Shown here piece after piece: positions 6,430-12,789 of a DNA stretch of 18,536 bases. The translations under genes were made by a program, and so were the position numbers. Each line of letters begins with the position of its first letter. Positions within the stretch are counted from its first letter, which is position 1. The stretch comes from Baffinella frigidus. Its lineage: Eukaryota > Cryptophyceae > Cryptomonadales > Baffinellaceae. The notes below the pieces were generated by a model, which worked only from the letters and a program-made list of their open reading frames with translations, ran no database searches and was not told the DNA's origin. Where the stretch lies: NCBI GenBank assembly GCA_026770585.1, contig MU646769.1, positions 6,389 through 24,924 on the forward strand, written 5' to 3'.

Positions 6430-7050
6430 GGTACCCCATGTACAGTAGGGGATGATGAACCTGGTAGGCGAGGAGGGCGTCGGCCGTGTTCTGCCTCCGG
6501 CAGATCTGCGCGAAGTCCGTGACCATAGCCTGCAACCAGCAGGGTCAGGAATCTACACGAGGTCCTTTAGGTCCTGGAGACGCGCTGTCTTATGCAGCGG
6601 CGTCCATCCCACACAGCGGACTTCGAGGGGATTTGGAATAACCCCTACGCGATAAGACCCAGGACCCTACAGTAGGCAACCCGTAGGGACATAGGGGGGT
6701 TCCTACGGATAAGGTAACAGAAACTCCCGCTGTGTGGCGTAGATCTGCGCGAGTCCCTGGCTCAAAACGGTGTTCTGGCGATGTTGGTTCAACGAATGTT
6801 TTTTTCATACCATTAATAATAATTGGTAAATGCTTTATTGTTCCATAGCCGCCGGCAGTTCTGCACGAAGTCCGTGACCATAGCCTGCGACCACCAGTAG
6901 GGTCAGGACTACACTGAAAACGAGGATCGCCCCGTGCAGCGGCGTCCATCCGTAGATCGACCATCAGCAGGGTCAGGACTCTACAGAAAACGTGACGCAA
7001 TCCTCCTGCGCCCCGTGCAGCGGCGTCCATCTGTGGATGTCCGCGAGTCC
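6430..7050 (-). pseudogene. Decayed ankyrin-repeat-like coding sequence
   Basis: On the minus strand GGATGGACGCCGCTGCAC (Gly-Trp-Thr-Pro-Leu-His) occurs near 6950, with related copies near 7030 (Arg-Trp-Thr-Pro-Leu-His) and 6600. The best frame reads GWTPLHGA, eleven residues, LLVVAG, then YGHGLRAEL, matching ankyrin spacing (G-x-TPLH-x-A, then V-x-x-LL-x-x-G about 15 residues later). A second unit repeats LLVAGYGHGLRADL. In-frame stops and shifts separate the units, and family F copy 1 is inserted after the leftmost motif. The repeat identity fits well; the host protein is unknown and the copy is clearly dead. Confidence 0.45.
6609..6737. mobile_element. Family F element, copy 1
   Basis: Bounded by CCACACAGCGG and its inverse CCGCTGTGTGG. 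Inside are ATAACCCCTACGCGATAAGA, AGGACCCTACAGTAGGCAAC and TCCTACGGATAAGGTAAC. Matching interiors occur at 9207, 13155 and 14521. No target duplication was identified. Confidence 0.7.
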
Positions 7051-7059
7051 CCGTCGCTA

Positions 7060-7230
7060 GAGCGCTGTGCAGAGAAGTTGGCCACGGGAAATAATGGAAA
7101 ATCGAGAAATTGGAGCCATTTTGTCAACTTTTGAGAAATTTAGTACCATGAATTTCTCAAAAGTGGACAAAATGGCTCCAATTTCCCCATTTCCCCATTT
7201 TCCGGCGGCCAACTTCTCTGCACAGCGCTC
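7060..7230. mobile_element. Family I element, copy 1 (171 bp hairpin)
   Basis: The termini GAGCGCTGTGCAGAGAAGTT and their inverse extend into arms of about 83 bases that include TTGGAGCCATTTTGTC and ACTTTTGAGAAATT. TA lies on both sides (7058-7059, 7231-7232). The whole element folds on itself with only a few loop bases. Open frames on both strands are by-products of the palindrome. Confidence 0.9.
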
Positions 7231-7375
7231 TATCGCCAGCACGGTCGAGGCGGAGAGACCAGCACTCCCTTGCAGCATTGCACCATCAATCACCCACCCC
7301 CTTGAAACATTGCAGCCATCGCCTGCGACCATCAGTAGGGCCAGGACTCTGCGCGAGACGCAATCATCGTATATA

Positions 7376-7476
7376 CCCCTTGAGTGGCCAGTAGGCTCAT
7401 ACGCCCTACCGTAGGGCCCTAGGACTTGCCTAGGCCCTCTTGCTGGTCAATTTTGACCACCTGGTCACTTAAGGGA
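7376..7476. mobile_element. Family A element, copy 4
   Basis: Ends CCCCTTGAGTGGCC and GGTCACTTAAGGGA; left flank TA, right flank TG. Opposite orientation to copies 1-3: CATACGCCCTACCGTAGGGC is on the left. Confidence 0.85.
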
Positions 7477-7527
7477 TGACACCGTCGCGTATATGTCGTG
7501 GCGGAGAGACCGTCACCACACGGTGGA

Positions 7528-7660
7528 CTACGAACCTTTCATCAAAAGTCAACTTACCTGAAGACAATTAACTTTAAGGATTTTTCTAATGCAAATTGGT
7601 CACGTAACACCCCGGAATCCGGGGTCAACGAAACCCTCGTAGCCCACCGAGTGGCTTCCA
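7528..7660. pseudogene. Two coding-like fragments (pair with 7918-7990 and 1901-1964)
   Basis: GTGGACTACGAACCTTTCAT then CAACTTACC and TTAACTTTAAGG match the reverse complement of ~7910-7975. Translated in the shared frame they give VDYEPFIKSQLT and VDFGHFMRRRLA, followed by LTLR in both, a conservative pattern that suggests a real ancestral frame. Bases 7590-7655 match 1901-1964 on the minus strand. The two pieces are in opposite coding directions, so this is a mosaic and not one gene. Confidence 0.35.
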
Positions 7661-7857
7661 ACGTTGGAGCCATTCATCAACCCCTTGCACCATTGCATTA
7701 ATGAATTCACCCCCTTGCTCCCTTACAACGCCTGCCATGGTCGCAGGGTCAGGGCTCTGCACGAGACGCGATCTTAGTACCAAACGAGCCGCAGACCGTC
7801 ACTCCCTCCACTGTACAGGAGGGGTGCCTCAACTATAGGATAATGCCCCCCCCCCCC
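7661..7857. other. Unassigned spacer
   Basis: GCCTGCCATGGTCGCAGGGT at ~7731 and TCTGCACGAGACGCGATC repeat a motif also found near 7320-7370 (GCCTGCGACCATCAGTAGGG then GCGAGACGCAATC). A run of 11 C lies at 7847-7857. No gene can be supported. Confidence 0.4.
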
Positions 7858-8090
7858 ATCATACAGCAGGCCGAAACCGTCGGAGGGGTCTCTTTGCACC
7901 GGATAAGGCCTTAAAGTTAAGTGCGCCGGGGCAAGTCGACGTCTCATGAAATGTCCGAAGTCCACCAGAACGCAAACTCCCCCAAAACGGCGAGTTTTGA
8001 AGACAGACCTGAAACCGCCGGGAGTTGCGCTCCAAGTTGGCGTTGCCCTCAACGATTCGTTCCAACATGGATGTATGACCCCCGCTTGGA
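7858..8090 (-). pseudogene. Unrecognised decayed coding segment, GNANLE-type
   Basis: The minus strand reads MLERIVEGNANLERNSRRFQ, then GTCTGT, which could be a splice donor. The matching segment at 8475-8520 reads EMFVKGNANLECNSRRYQ, then GTCAGT. Two copies with similar peptides ending at the same potential donor suggest paralogous exon fragments. Downstream in a shifted frame, VDFGHFMRRRLA and LTLRPYPVQRDPSDGFGLLY look coding and pair with 7528-7600. Family unknown. Confidence 0.4.
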
Positions 8091-8126
8091 CGTGGCCACC
8101 AAAAGACAACCCACGGTAAAACTGTA

Positions 8127-8314
8127 CAGTCCACCTACCCTAACACATACCCGTCGGGCCCGGACTGATTGAGTATGTGTGGAGGGTAGGTATGCGTTAT
8201 GGTGTCCACCCTTCAGGCATACTTCCTTGCAGGGGGAAATCGGGGGCCGGCCGAAGGAGTATGTGTGGAGGGTAAGTATTTGTTACGGTAGCCTGTGTTA
8301 GGGTAGGTGGACTG
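8127..8314 (-). mobile_element. Family C element, copy 2 (188 bp)
   Basis: Reverse orientation to copy 1; TA at 8125-8126 and 8315-8316. It is the C element of the inverted duplicate block, so it is a copy by descent of 5143-5330 rather than an independent insertion. Compared with copy 1 it has CTTCCTTGCAG for CTTACGTGCAG and a few other substitutions. Confidence 0.9.
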
Positions 8315-8316
8315 TA

Positions 8317-8416
8317 TGAACCGCGCCAGACATGCCAAAACCCGGCAGGGATGAGCATAGTTTATTGTTCACGTAGCACGAAAGCGCAGGCTCGGGGCAG
8401 TGAGAGACCCGGGGGA
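8317..8416 (-). repeat. Inverted duplicate block lacking the D insertion
   Basis: Reverse complement of 4900-5140 without 4952-5090. GAACAATAAACTATGCTC (opposite strand) is the empty target of family D copy 2. The match weakens towards the C element, where copy 1 has a G-run and this copy has TCTGGCGCGG. Confidence 0.85.
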
Positions 8417-8418
8417 TA

Positions 8419-8460
8419 CAGGGGTACCTCGCTCATAAGAAACCGCCCCACCCTAGGACC
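8419..8460 (-). mobile_element. Family B half-element, copy 6
   Basis: TA then CAGGGGTACCTCGCTCATAA through CCACCCTAGGACC, stopping abruptly at 8460. It corresponds to the right half of B copy 4 in the inverted block, so the duplication breakpoint lies inside the B element. Coding-like sequence starts immediately after. Confidence 0.85.
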
Positions 8461-8474
8461 GAAGAAGAACTGAC

Positions 8475-8765
8475 CTGATACCGCCGGGAGTTGCACTCCA
8501 AGTTGGCGTTGCCCTTCACGAACATCTCCTTCGCCTCCGCCTCCACGTGCGCGGCCCCGGTCGGGAACTGCGCGCTGCGTACAAAGATGGAACCGTTCAG
8601 CGATCCGGCAGAGGGAGAGGATTTGACAGAAACGTTGAGCGGTCCTTTCGACAGAAACGTTCAAGAAGTCCTGCGTGCAAAAAGGAAAGGCCAGCAATCC
8701 ACTTGCGCACGATGTTGCCCCGGCTGGGAAGTGTGCGATGCGTGCACGGGTGCAAACGTTCAGTG
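8475..8765 (-). pseudogene. Unrecognised decayed coding segment with duplicated module
   Basis: On the minus strand 8574 to 8475 reads RSAQFPTGAAHVEAEAKEMF then VKGNANLECNSRRYQ, between a potential acceptor (TTTGTACGCAG) and donor (CAG|GTCAGT). Upstream on that strand a related module is repeated: RITERLHPCTHRTLPSRG (near 8765) and RIAERFHLCTQRAVPDRG (near 8605), in another frame. The plus strand is also open here and Cys-rich (CARCCPGWEVCDAC), so strand choice rests on the paired GNANLE copies. Family unknown. Confidence 0.4.
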
Positions 8766-8813
8766 ATCCGACCAGGGAGGACGGTTTGATTCAAGTCGTG
8801 ACGGCGAAGGCTA

Positions 8814-8983
8814 GAGCGCTGTGCAGAGAAGTTGGCCACGGGAAATAATGGAAAATCGAGAAATTGGAGCCATTTTGTCAACTTTTGAGAAATTTAGTAC
8901 CATGAATTTCTCAAAAGTGGATAAAATGGCTCCAATTTCCCCATTTTCCATTTTTCGGTGGCCAACTTCTCTACACAGCGCTC
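8814..8983. mobile_element. Family I element, copy 2 (170 bp hairpin)
   Basis: Very close to copy 1, with TA at 8812-8813 and 8984-8985. It differs by a few substitutions and lacks one of the CCCATTT repeats in the right arm. Confidence 0.9.
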
Positions 8984-9029
8984 TACTGACAGGGAGGAAA
9001 TACGAAAACGCTCCGGATCCAAACGCACG

Positions 9030-9202
9030 GATGAAGAGATCCTAGGTCCGGACTTGAAGCGGAAGCAGGCGTCATGGCGGTAGGCAAACTTGTACATACC
9101 AACAAATGTCGCGTCTCTTTTAGGAAGGAGTCCAGGGCCTAAATACGCTGAAATCGAGGAGTGTCCCAGGTCAAGCACAGAAGAAGCACCTGAGGAGGAC
9201 AA
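9030..9202 (-). pseudogene. Possible coding fragment, unrecognised
   Basis: The minus strand stays open and reads SSVLDLGHSSISAYLGPGLL then KRDATFVGMYKFAYRHDACF. CTCGATTTCAG within it could be an acceptor. The sequence CGAGGAGTGTCCCAGGTCAA recurs at 9546-9565, so part belongs to a local repeat. No family was recognised and coding status is uncertain. Confidence 0.3.
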
Positions 9203-9206
9203 GGGG

Positions 9207-9287
9207 CTCCTACGGGTTGCCTACCGAAGGGTCCTAGGTATTACCGCTTAGGGGTGATTCAAAATCCCTTCGAAATCCGCTGTGTGG
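9207..9287. mobile_element. Family F element, copy 2 (one half)
   Basis: TCCTACGGGTTGCCTACC, GGGTCCTAGGTATTACCGCT, then TCGAAATCCGCTGTGTGG. It matches the right half of the element at 14521-14681; the left half is absent. Confidence 0.7.
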
Positions 9288-9360
9288 CGAGGAGCTGTAC
9301 CGAGGCGGACTGGTCTCGAGGCGCATAGGCGTTTGGATCACTCATCTCCAAGCTTTAATA
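9288..9360. other. Unassigned spacer
   Basis: About 73 bases between F copy 2 and E copy 2, with no recognised repeat or frame. Confidence 0.4.
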
Positions 9361-9472
9361 GGGTAACGGCCTGAAAATGGCGAGACTTTTTGGTCCTAGG
9401 ATCCCTCGGCCTACGGTAGGAGGTCCTAGGCAATGCCGTAGGCCTAACTACCCCATTTTCAGGACGTTACCC
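9361..9472. mobile_element. Family E element, copy 2 (one arm deleted)
   Basis: TA on both sides (9359-9360, 9473-9474); ends GGGTAACGGCCTGAAAATGG and CCATTTTCAGGACGTTACCC. The spacer (GACTTTTTGGTCCTAGGATC) is the reverse complement of that in copy 1, and most of the left arm is missing. It is an oppositely oriented copy with an internal deletion. Confidence 0.85.
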
Positions 9473-9537
9473 TATGAGCTTGCGAGCAATAAAGAAGAGC
9501 AAGCAGAAGAAGACGGCAGACCTGAGGAGCGCGTGCT

Positions 9538-9760
9538 GCAAATCGAGGAGTGTCCCAGGTCAAGTTCATCCCGGAAGATCACTGAATCAGTTCCTTTGCA
9601 ATAGGAGGTTGGACAGGAGAAATTAGTTCGGGCATAGTAAATTTAATTAGGCTTCCTAATTAAATGGAAATGCTAATTAGGGAACTGATTCAGTTATCTT
9701 TCGAGATGAACTCGTTGAAAAGTACAGGAGAAGCACCTGAGGAGCGCGTGCTGCATCCAC
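9538..9760 (+). repeat. Direct-repeat module split by family G copy 1
   Basis: AATCGAGGAGTGTCCCAGGT then CAAG (9541-9564) and AGAAGCACCTGAGGAG (~9729-9744) are continuous at 9158-9195. The 9566-9710 element therefore interrupts a second copy of that module. In the plus frame both give Ile-Glu-Glu-Cys-Pro-Arg-Ser. Confidence 0.65.
9566..9710. mobile_element. Family G element, copy 1 (145 bp)
   Basis: Ends TTCATCCCGGAAGATCACTG then AATCAGTTCC, and the inverse GGAACTGATTCAGTTATCTT then TCGAGATGAA. The interior is AT-rich with AGGAGGTT and GGCTTCCTAATTAAATG. Three copies of 145-146 bp exist here. Comparison with 9158-9195 shows this one interrupts older sequence; 12 extra bases on the right (CTCGTTGAAAAG) leave the target duplication unresolved. 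Confidence 0.85.
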
Positions 9761-9814
9761 TCCCGCCCCTGCGCCCCCAGCCTGCATTCGCGCACCCCGC
9801 GTGAGAACCTCTTA

Positions 9815-9869
9815 CTTAATTAATTAATATCAACATCAATATCAATATCAATATCAATACCAATATATG

Positions 9870-9922
<53 letters not shown>
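9815..9922. repeat. ATCAAT and AT microsatellites
   Basis: TTAATTAATTAATATCAACA leads into several copies of ATCAAT, then ATATATGTATATACATAT and an (AT)n run to 9922. Prone to slippage, so its length may vary between clones or assemblies. Confidence 0.95.
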
Positions 9923-9924
<2 letters not shown>

Positions 9925-9957
9925 GAAATCAGGATAACTCGCTTACGCCTTGGGCTA

Positions 9958-10145
9958 CAGTCCACCTACCCTAACACAGGCTACCGTAACAAATACTTAC
10001 CCTCCACACATACTCCTTCGGCCGGCCCCCGATTTCCCCCTGCAAGGAGGTATGCCTGAAGGGTGGACACCATAACGCATACCTACCCTCCACACATACC
10101 CAATCAGTCCGGCCCCGACGGGTATGTGTTAGGGTAGGTCCACTG
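9958..10145 (+). mobile_element. Family C element, copy 3 (188 bp)
   Basis: TA at 9956-9957 and 10146-10147. Same orientation as copy 1, with AAATACTTACC and CAAGGAGGTATGCC variants. It is inserted next to the AT microsatellite, between two copies of the CAGCCTGCATTCG module. Confidence 0.9.
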
Positions 10146-10427
10146 TACCAACACTTTTCGTTCCAGCCTGCATTCGCACGCCCCGCTTGAGAACCTCGCT
10201 TTAATTTCGGAGGACGACAGATTCAATCCCGCTATCTTGGGCTTCCCACGCCGAAGATACGTGTGTATATGCTATTTTAGGCATGCAATGATGCTATCTT
10301 ACGCCTTTTCGTGTGGACAGATTCTGGTAAGTTCCAAGATGACGCGCTGCATGCACCCCCACCCCTGCCCACTAGCCCTTAGAGGTGGCTCAAATAGAGC
10401 CCTGAACCCTTTTATATTTGCCTTGAC

Positions 10428-10451
10428 ATGGAGGTCGGATCCGACCTCCAT
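10428..10451. repeat. 24 bp perfect palindrome
   Basis: ATGGAGGTCGGA joined directly to TCCGACCTCCAT, centred on GGATCC. TTGAC and GTCAA lie just outside, extending the symmetry with mismatches. A second short hairpin follows at 10459-10493 (AAAAGTTGA ... TCAACTTTT). Confidence 0.8.
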
Positions 10452-10814
10452 AGGTCAAAAGTTGACACATTTTGTACCAAAAATCAACTTTTGAAAATTG
10501 GTTCCAGAGCATTAGTTGAGCAACCTCGGAGGGTTGGTGGGCACCCCCAGCCTGCATTCACCCGCGCCACTTCACAACCTCATTCGATTTCAGGACAACT
10601 CGCACACACAGCCTGCATTCGTGCGCCCCGCGTGAGAACCTCGTTCGACTTCACGACAACTCGCGTACGCATTCGGCTACGGTAAGCCCCAGGGCTCATT
10701 CGAGATCAGGACAATCCGCATCCACATTCCGCTGCGATAGGCCCCGGGGCGGCTGGAGTAGTGGGGTGTGGGAGGACGGCGGTGCCACGCGTTTGCCGAG
10801 AAGAGGAGAGGCTG

Positions 10815-10881
10815 AGAGTTTGAGGAAGCGGGGTACAAGACCCTGGGGCACGTCCCAGAGCTGATGTCTGCCTACGTTCAT
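10815..10881 (-). pseudogene. Coding-like fragment paired with 17165-17240
   Basis: Minus-strand reading VGRHQLWDVPQGLVPRFLK matches VGRNQLRDVSRSLVPRFFE on the plus strand at 17171-17230. Between them 11 of 19 residues are identical. The shared peptide suggests a common coding origin; the family is unknown. The copy here is directly followed by family E copy 3. Confidence 0.4.
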
Positions 10882-10882
10882 A

Positions 10883-11053
10883 GGCTAACGGACTAAAAAT
10901 GGGGTAGTTAGGCCTACGGTATTGACTACGGTAGGTCGTAGGGGCCTAGGGGGGCTCCTACGAAAAACCCTACGGCCTACGGTATTACCTACTACTACGG
11001 CCTACCGTAGGTAATACCGTAGGCCTAACTGCCCCATTTTTAGTCCGTTACCC
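10883..11053. mobile_element. Family E element, copy 3
   Basis: TA at 10881-10882 and 11054-11055; ends GGCTAACGGACTAAAAATGG and CCATTTTTAGTCCGTTACCC. The interior is a different palindromic assortment (ACTACGGTAGGTCGTAGG, TACCTACTACTACGGCCTAC), so arms are conserved while the middle has been rearranged. Confidence 0.85.
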
Positions 11054-11166
11054 TATTAACTTTGACATGATCTATGGGAGGGGGGGGGTGCCTGGCGTGA
11101 GAGGAGAGAAGGGGAGAGGCCCGAGTCGCCGATTTCAGGATTCCTCTTGGTGGCACGCCTTCAAAG

Positions 11167-11250
11167 AGCGCGGCCCACCGAGACAAAAGTCGAGAGTGGA
11201 ACGTCTCAAAGCAAAAGTGGAACCTCTGTTAACTTAAGAAGTAACAGTGG
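11167..11250 (-). repeat. Family H repeat, copy 2
   Basis: Reverse complement of copy 1 with almost complete identity, including GTTAACTTAAGAAGTAACAG. The near identity suggests a recent copying event, or exchange between 3424 and here. Confidence 0.8.
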
Positions 11251-11291
11251 ATAACTCGCATACGCATCCAGCGGTATACCCAGGGGCGATT

Positions 11292-11432
11292 TAATGCGGA
11301 AACGGTTATAATTTAAAACCATTGGATTCAATGAAAATTACTACACGAATGCTTTAATATTACTAGTAAAACTCATTGCGTGTAGTAAATTTCATTGCCA
11401 GAAAGTTTGAGATTAAAACCGTTTCCCTATGG
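11292..11432. mobile_element. Family D element, copy 5 (GGAAACGGTT arms)
   Basis: The ends TAATGCGGAAACGG and CCGTTTCCCTATGG are flanked by GATT (11288-11291, 11433-11436). Arm: GGAAACGGTTATAATTTAAA then ACCATTGGATT. Core: CAATGAAAATTACTACACGA, TTACTAGTAA, and TGTAGTAAATTTCATTGCC. At 141 bp it equals copy 3 in length while its arms are unrelated. Confidence 0.8.
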
Positions 11433-11621
11433 GATTGGGAGGAGTGGCGGGTGGGAGGAGGGGGGGGCCTGGCGTTGGCCGAGAAGAGGAGGGGTCCGAG
11501 GCACGGGAGGGTTTCCCCCTCGATTTCAGCTCAATCCCCATACGCGTTCAGTGAAGTTAGGTGAGGGACTGGGTGGGGTGTGGAAGGAGAGAGGTACCTT
11601 GCGTTTGGCGAGAAGAGGAGT

Positions 11622-11639
11622 GGGGGGGGGGGGGGGGGG
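11622..11639 (+). repeat. 18-base G run
   Basis: An uninterrupted run of 18 G. It could form G-quadruplex-type structures and is a likely site of length error. Shorter G runs sit at 13051-13063 (13 G) and in the family B interiors. Confidence 0.95.
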
Positions 11640-11656
11640 TGATACAGGGGTGTAAT

Positions 11657-11737
11657 CCACTGTTACTAAAGTTATGAGAGGTTCCACGTTTGCTTTGAGA
11701 CATCCCACTCTCGACTTTTGTCTCGGTGAGCAGCGCT
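11657..11737 (+). repeat. Family H repeat, copy 3
   Basis: CCACTGTTACTAAAGTTATG then GAGGTTCCACGTTTGCTTTG and CTCGACTTTTGTCTCGGTGA. More diverged than copies 1 and 2, plus orientation. Confidence 0.75.
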
Positions 11738-12025
11738 CTTCAAGAGGAATCTACCACACGACCACGACCAACGGTGTTTGAGGTGAGCGGCTCCAATTTC
11801 AAGTGAATGGCTCCAATTTCGATGTGGGCGATGCCTTGCGTTTGCCGAGAAGAGGAGGGGGCCGAGGCGCGGGAGCGCCTCGGAGGGCGCTGTGTCCGCG
11901 AGAGCGAAGATCAGGGCCTGTCGAACACCCCATGTCAAAACCTATCCAATTGAAACCCCGATTTTTCCTGCTACCGTAAGCGTGGTATTCGCCATTTTGG
12001 CCACGATGTAGCTTGAACATTCATA

Positions 12026-12231
12026 GGGAAACTTCGAACTTTGAGGTGGGTTTAGCTACGGAATTTCCTACCGTAGGAAGTAGACAATTCCGTAGGGCCA
12101 TAGGAATAATTTGGTTTTTAGTCCTATGGGCCATAGGACTAATTTGGTTTTTAGTCCTATGGCCCTACGGAATTGTCTACTTCCTACGGTAGGAAATTCC
12201 GTAGCTAAAACCACCTCAAAGTTCGAAGTTT
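12026..12231. mobile_element. 206 bp long-arm hairpin element
   Basis: GGGAAACTTCGAACTTTGAG and its inverse bound arms of ~80 bases that include TTTAGCTACGGAATTTCCTA, then CCGTAGGAAGTAGACAATTC. TA occurs at 12024-12025 and 12232-12233. The centre has two direct repeats of TAATTTGGTTTTTAGTCCTA. It is one of the longest near-perfect foldbacks here, with the CCTACCGTAGG module embedded in its arms. Confidence 0.85.
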
Positions 12232-12449
12232 TACGACTAACATAGCGTGAAATCACCGCGAAGATCGCACGCCGGTGTTTTGATTTATATCTGTTCTCGC
12301 GTGAGATCAGGAGTGGGCCTCGGAGGGTGTCTGCGAGTGCGAAGATCCGCACCTGCCGCGCATCGTCATGCCCGCAAGACTACGTTACTTTACAAACATC
12401 GCTTGAAATGTAAAGTTTGTACCAGGTCACGTCCAGATAAGTCCTGCTA

Positions 12450-12550
12450 TCCCTTAAGTGGCCAGTAGGCTCATACGCCCTACCGTAGGGCCCTAGGGCC
12501 TGCCTAGGACCTGATGGCCGTCAAATTTGACTGCCTGGCCACTTAAGGGA
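12450..12550. mobile_element. Family A element, copy 5 (best preserved)
   Basis: Perfect 16-base inverted ends, TCCCTTAAGTGGCCAG and CTGGCCACTTAAGGGA, flanked by TA (12448-12449, 12551-12552). The interior has CATACGCCCTACCGTAGGGC and GTCAAATTTGAC. Same orientation as copy 4. Confidence 0.95.
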
Positions 12551-12789
12551 TAATGGCGGCTTCCTGCCTCGGAGGGTGCTGTGTCCGTGAGTGCGAAGAT
12601 CTGCGCCTGCGCATCAGGCCAGGGTTCAGAATGCAGCATGCAAGCCCACCTTATGTCAAACAGATTCACTTTAAAACACAATTTCCTTCTGCGTTTAAGG
12701 ATGGTATTAGGGACGCCAGATCACAAGTGGAAATTCCTCGTCGCATCGTTTCGTTTTGAAAGTATTTCGTGGTTGACAATGTTTCTGGG
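12551..12789. other. Unassigned spacer around one LADTAPSE module
   Basis: Apart from the module at 12573-12615, this interval contains ordinary sequence with short open frames on both strands. TTATGTCAAACAGATTCACT and the following 100 bases have no second copy here. Confidence 0.35.

Larger units (their letters stand above)
5562..6500 (-). repeat. Degenerate ~110-190 bp tandem array with a coding-like module
   Basis: At least five units start near 5731, 6060, 6172, 6264 and 6413. Each has GATCGAGGTACCCCTGTACA or a variant, then GG-CTGGTAGGC-AGCAGGGCG, then GCCGTGT-CTGCC and GCAGATCT. Read on the minus strand the second half gives Gln-Ile-Cys-Arg-Arg-x-x-Thr-Ala-(Asp/Glu)-Ala-Leu-Leu-Ala-Tyr-Gln in three or four units. 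An ATCAGACACAT-GAAA-CATAGGATC tail recurs at 5565 and 6241. Family D copy 3, a D-related hairpin and family A copy 3 are inserted in it. No longer frame survives, and I recognise no protein. Confidence 0.55.
9776..10740 (+). repeat. Scattered CAGCCTGCATTCG / GAGAACCTCG module
   Basis: CCAGCCTGCATTCGCGCACC and GTGAGAACCTC occur near 9777, 10164, 10549 and 10608. They are followed in the better copies by TTCGA-TTCA-GACAACTCGC, A-TACGCATTCGGCTACGGTA and GCCCC. The best unit is ~60-100 bp. Between copies, 10240-10420 holds nothing I can assign, apart from TATGCTATTTTAGGCATG-AA, resembling ~17055. Confidence 0.55.
10743..11890 (+). repeat. Repeated G-rich module with GCGTTTGCCGAGAAGAGGAG
   Basis: GTGGGGTGTGGGAGGA-GG...GGTGCC-CGCGTTTGCCGAGAAGA appears near 10760-10815. 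Variants follow at ~11435-11500, ~11565-11640 and ~11835-11885, some linked to GATTTCAG-(10 bases)-CATACGC-TTCAG. Reading the opposite strand gives Pro-Leu-Leu-Phe-Ser-Ala-Asn-Ala in several copies. This looks like an old tandem segmental array, opened up by E, H and D insertions. Confidence 0.5.

Noticed and set aside
7067-7414. 115-codon plus-strand frame over family I copy 1
   Set aside because: Most of it is translation of a palindromic element, with the same peptide read on both strands.
8491-8766. Plus-strand Cys-rich frame (CARCCPGWEVCDAC) as a zinc-binding protein
   Set aside because: The minus strand has paired conserved fragments and possible splice sites over the same bases, while the plus frame has no second copy or recognised zinc motif.
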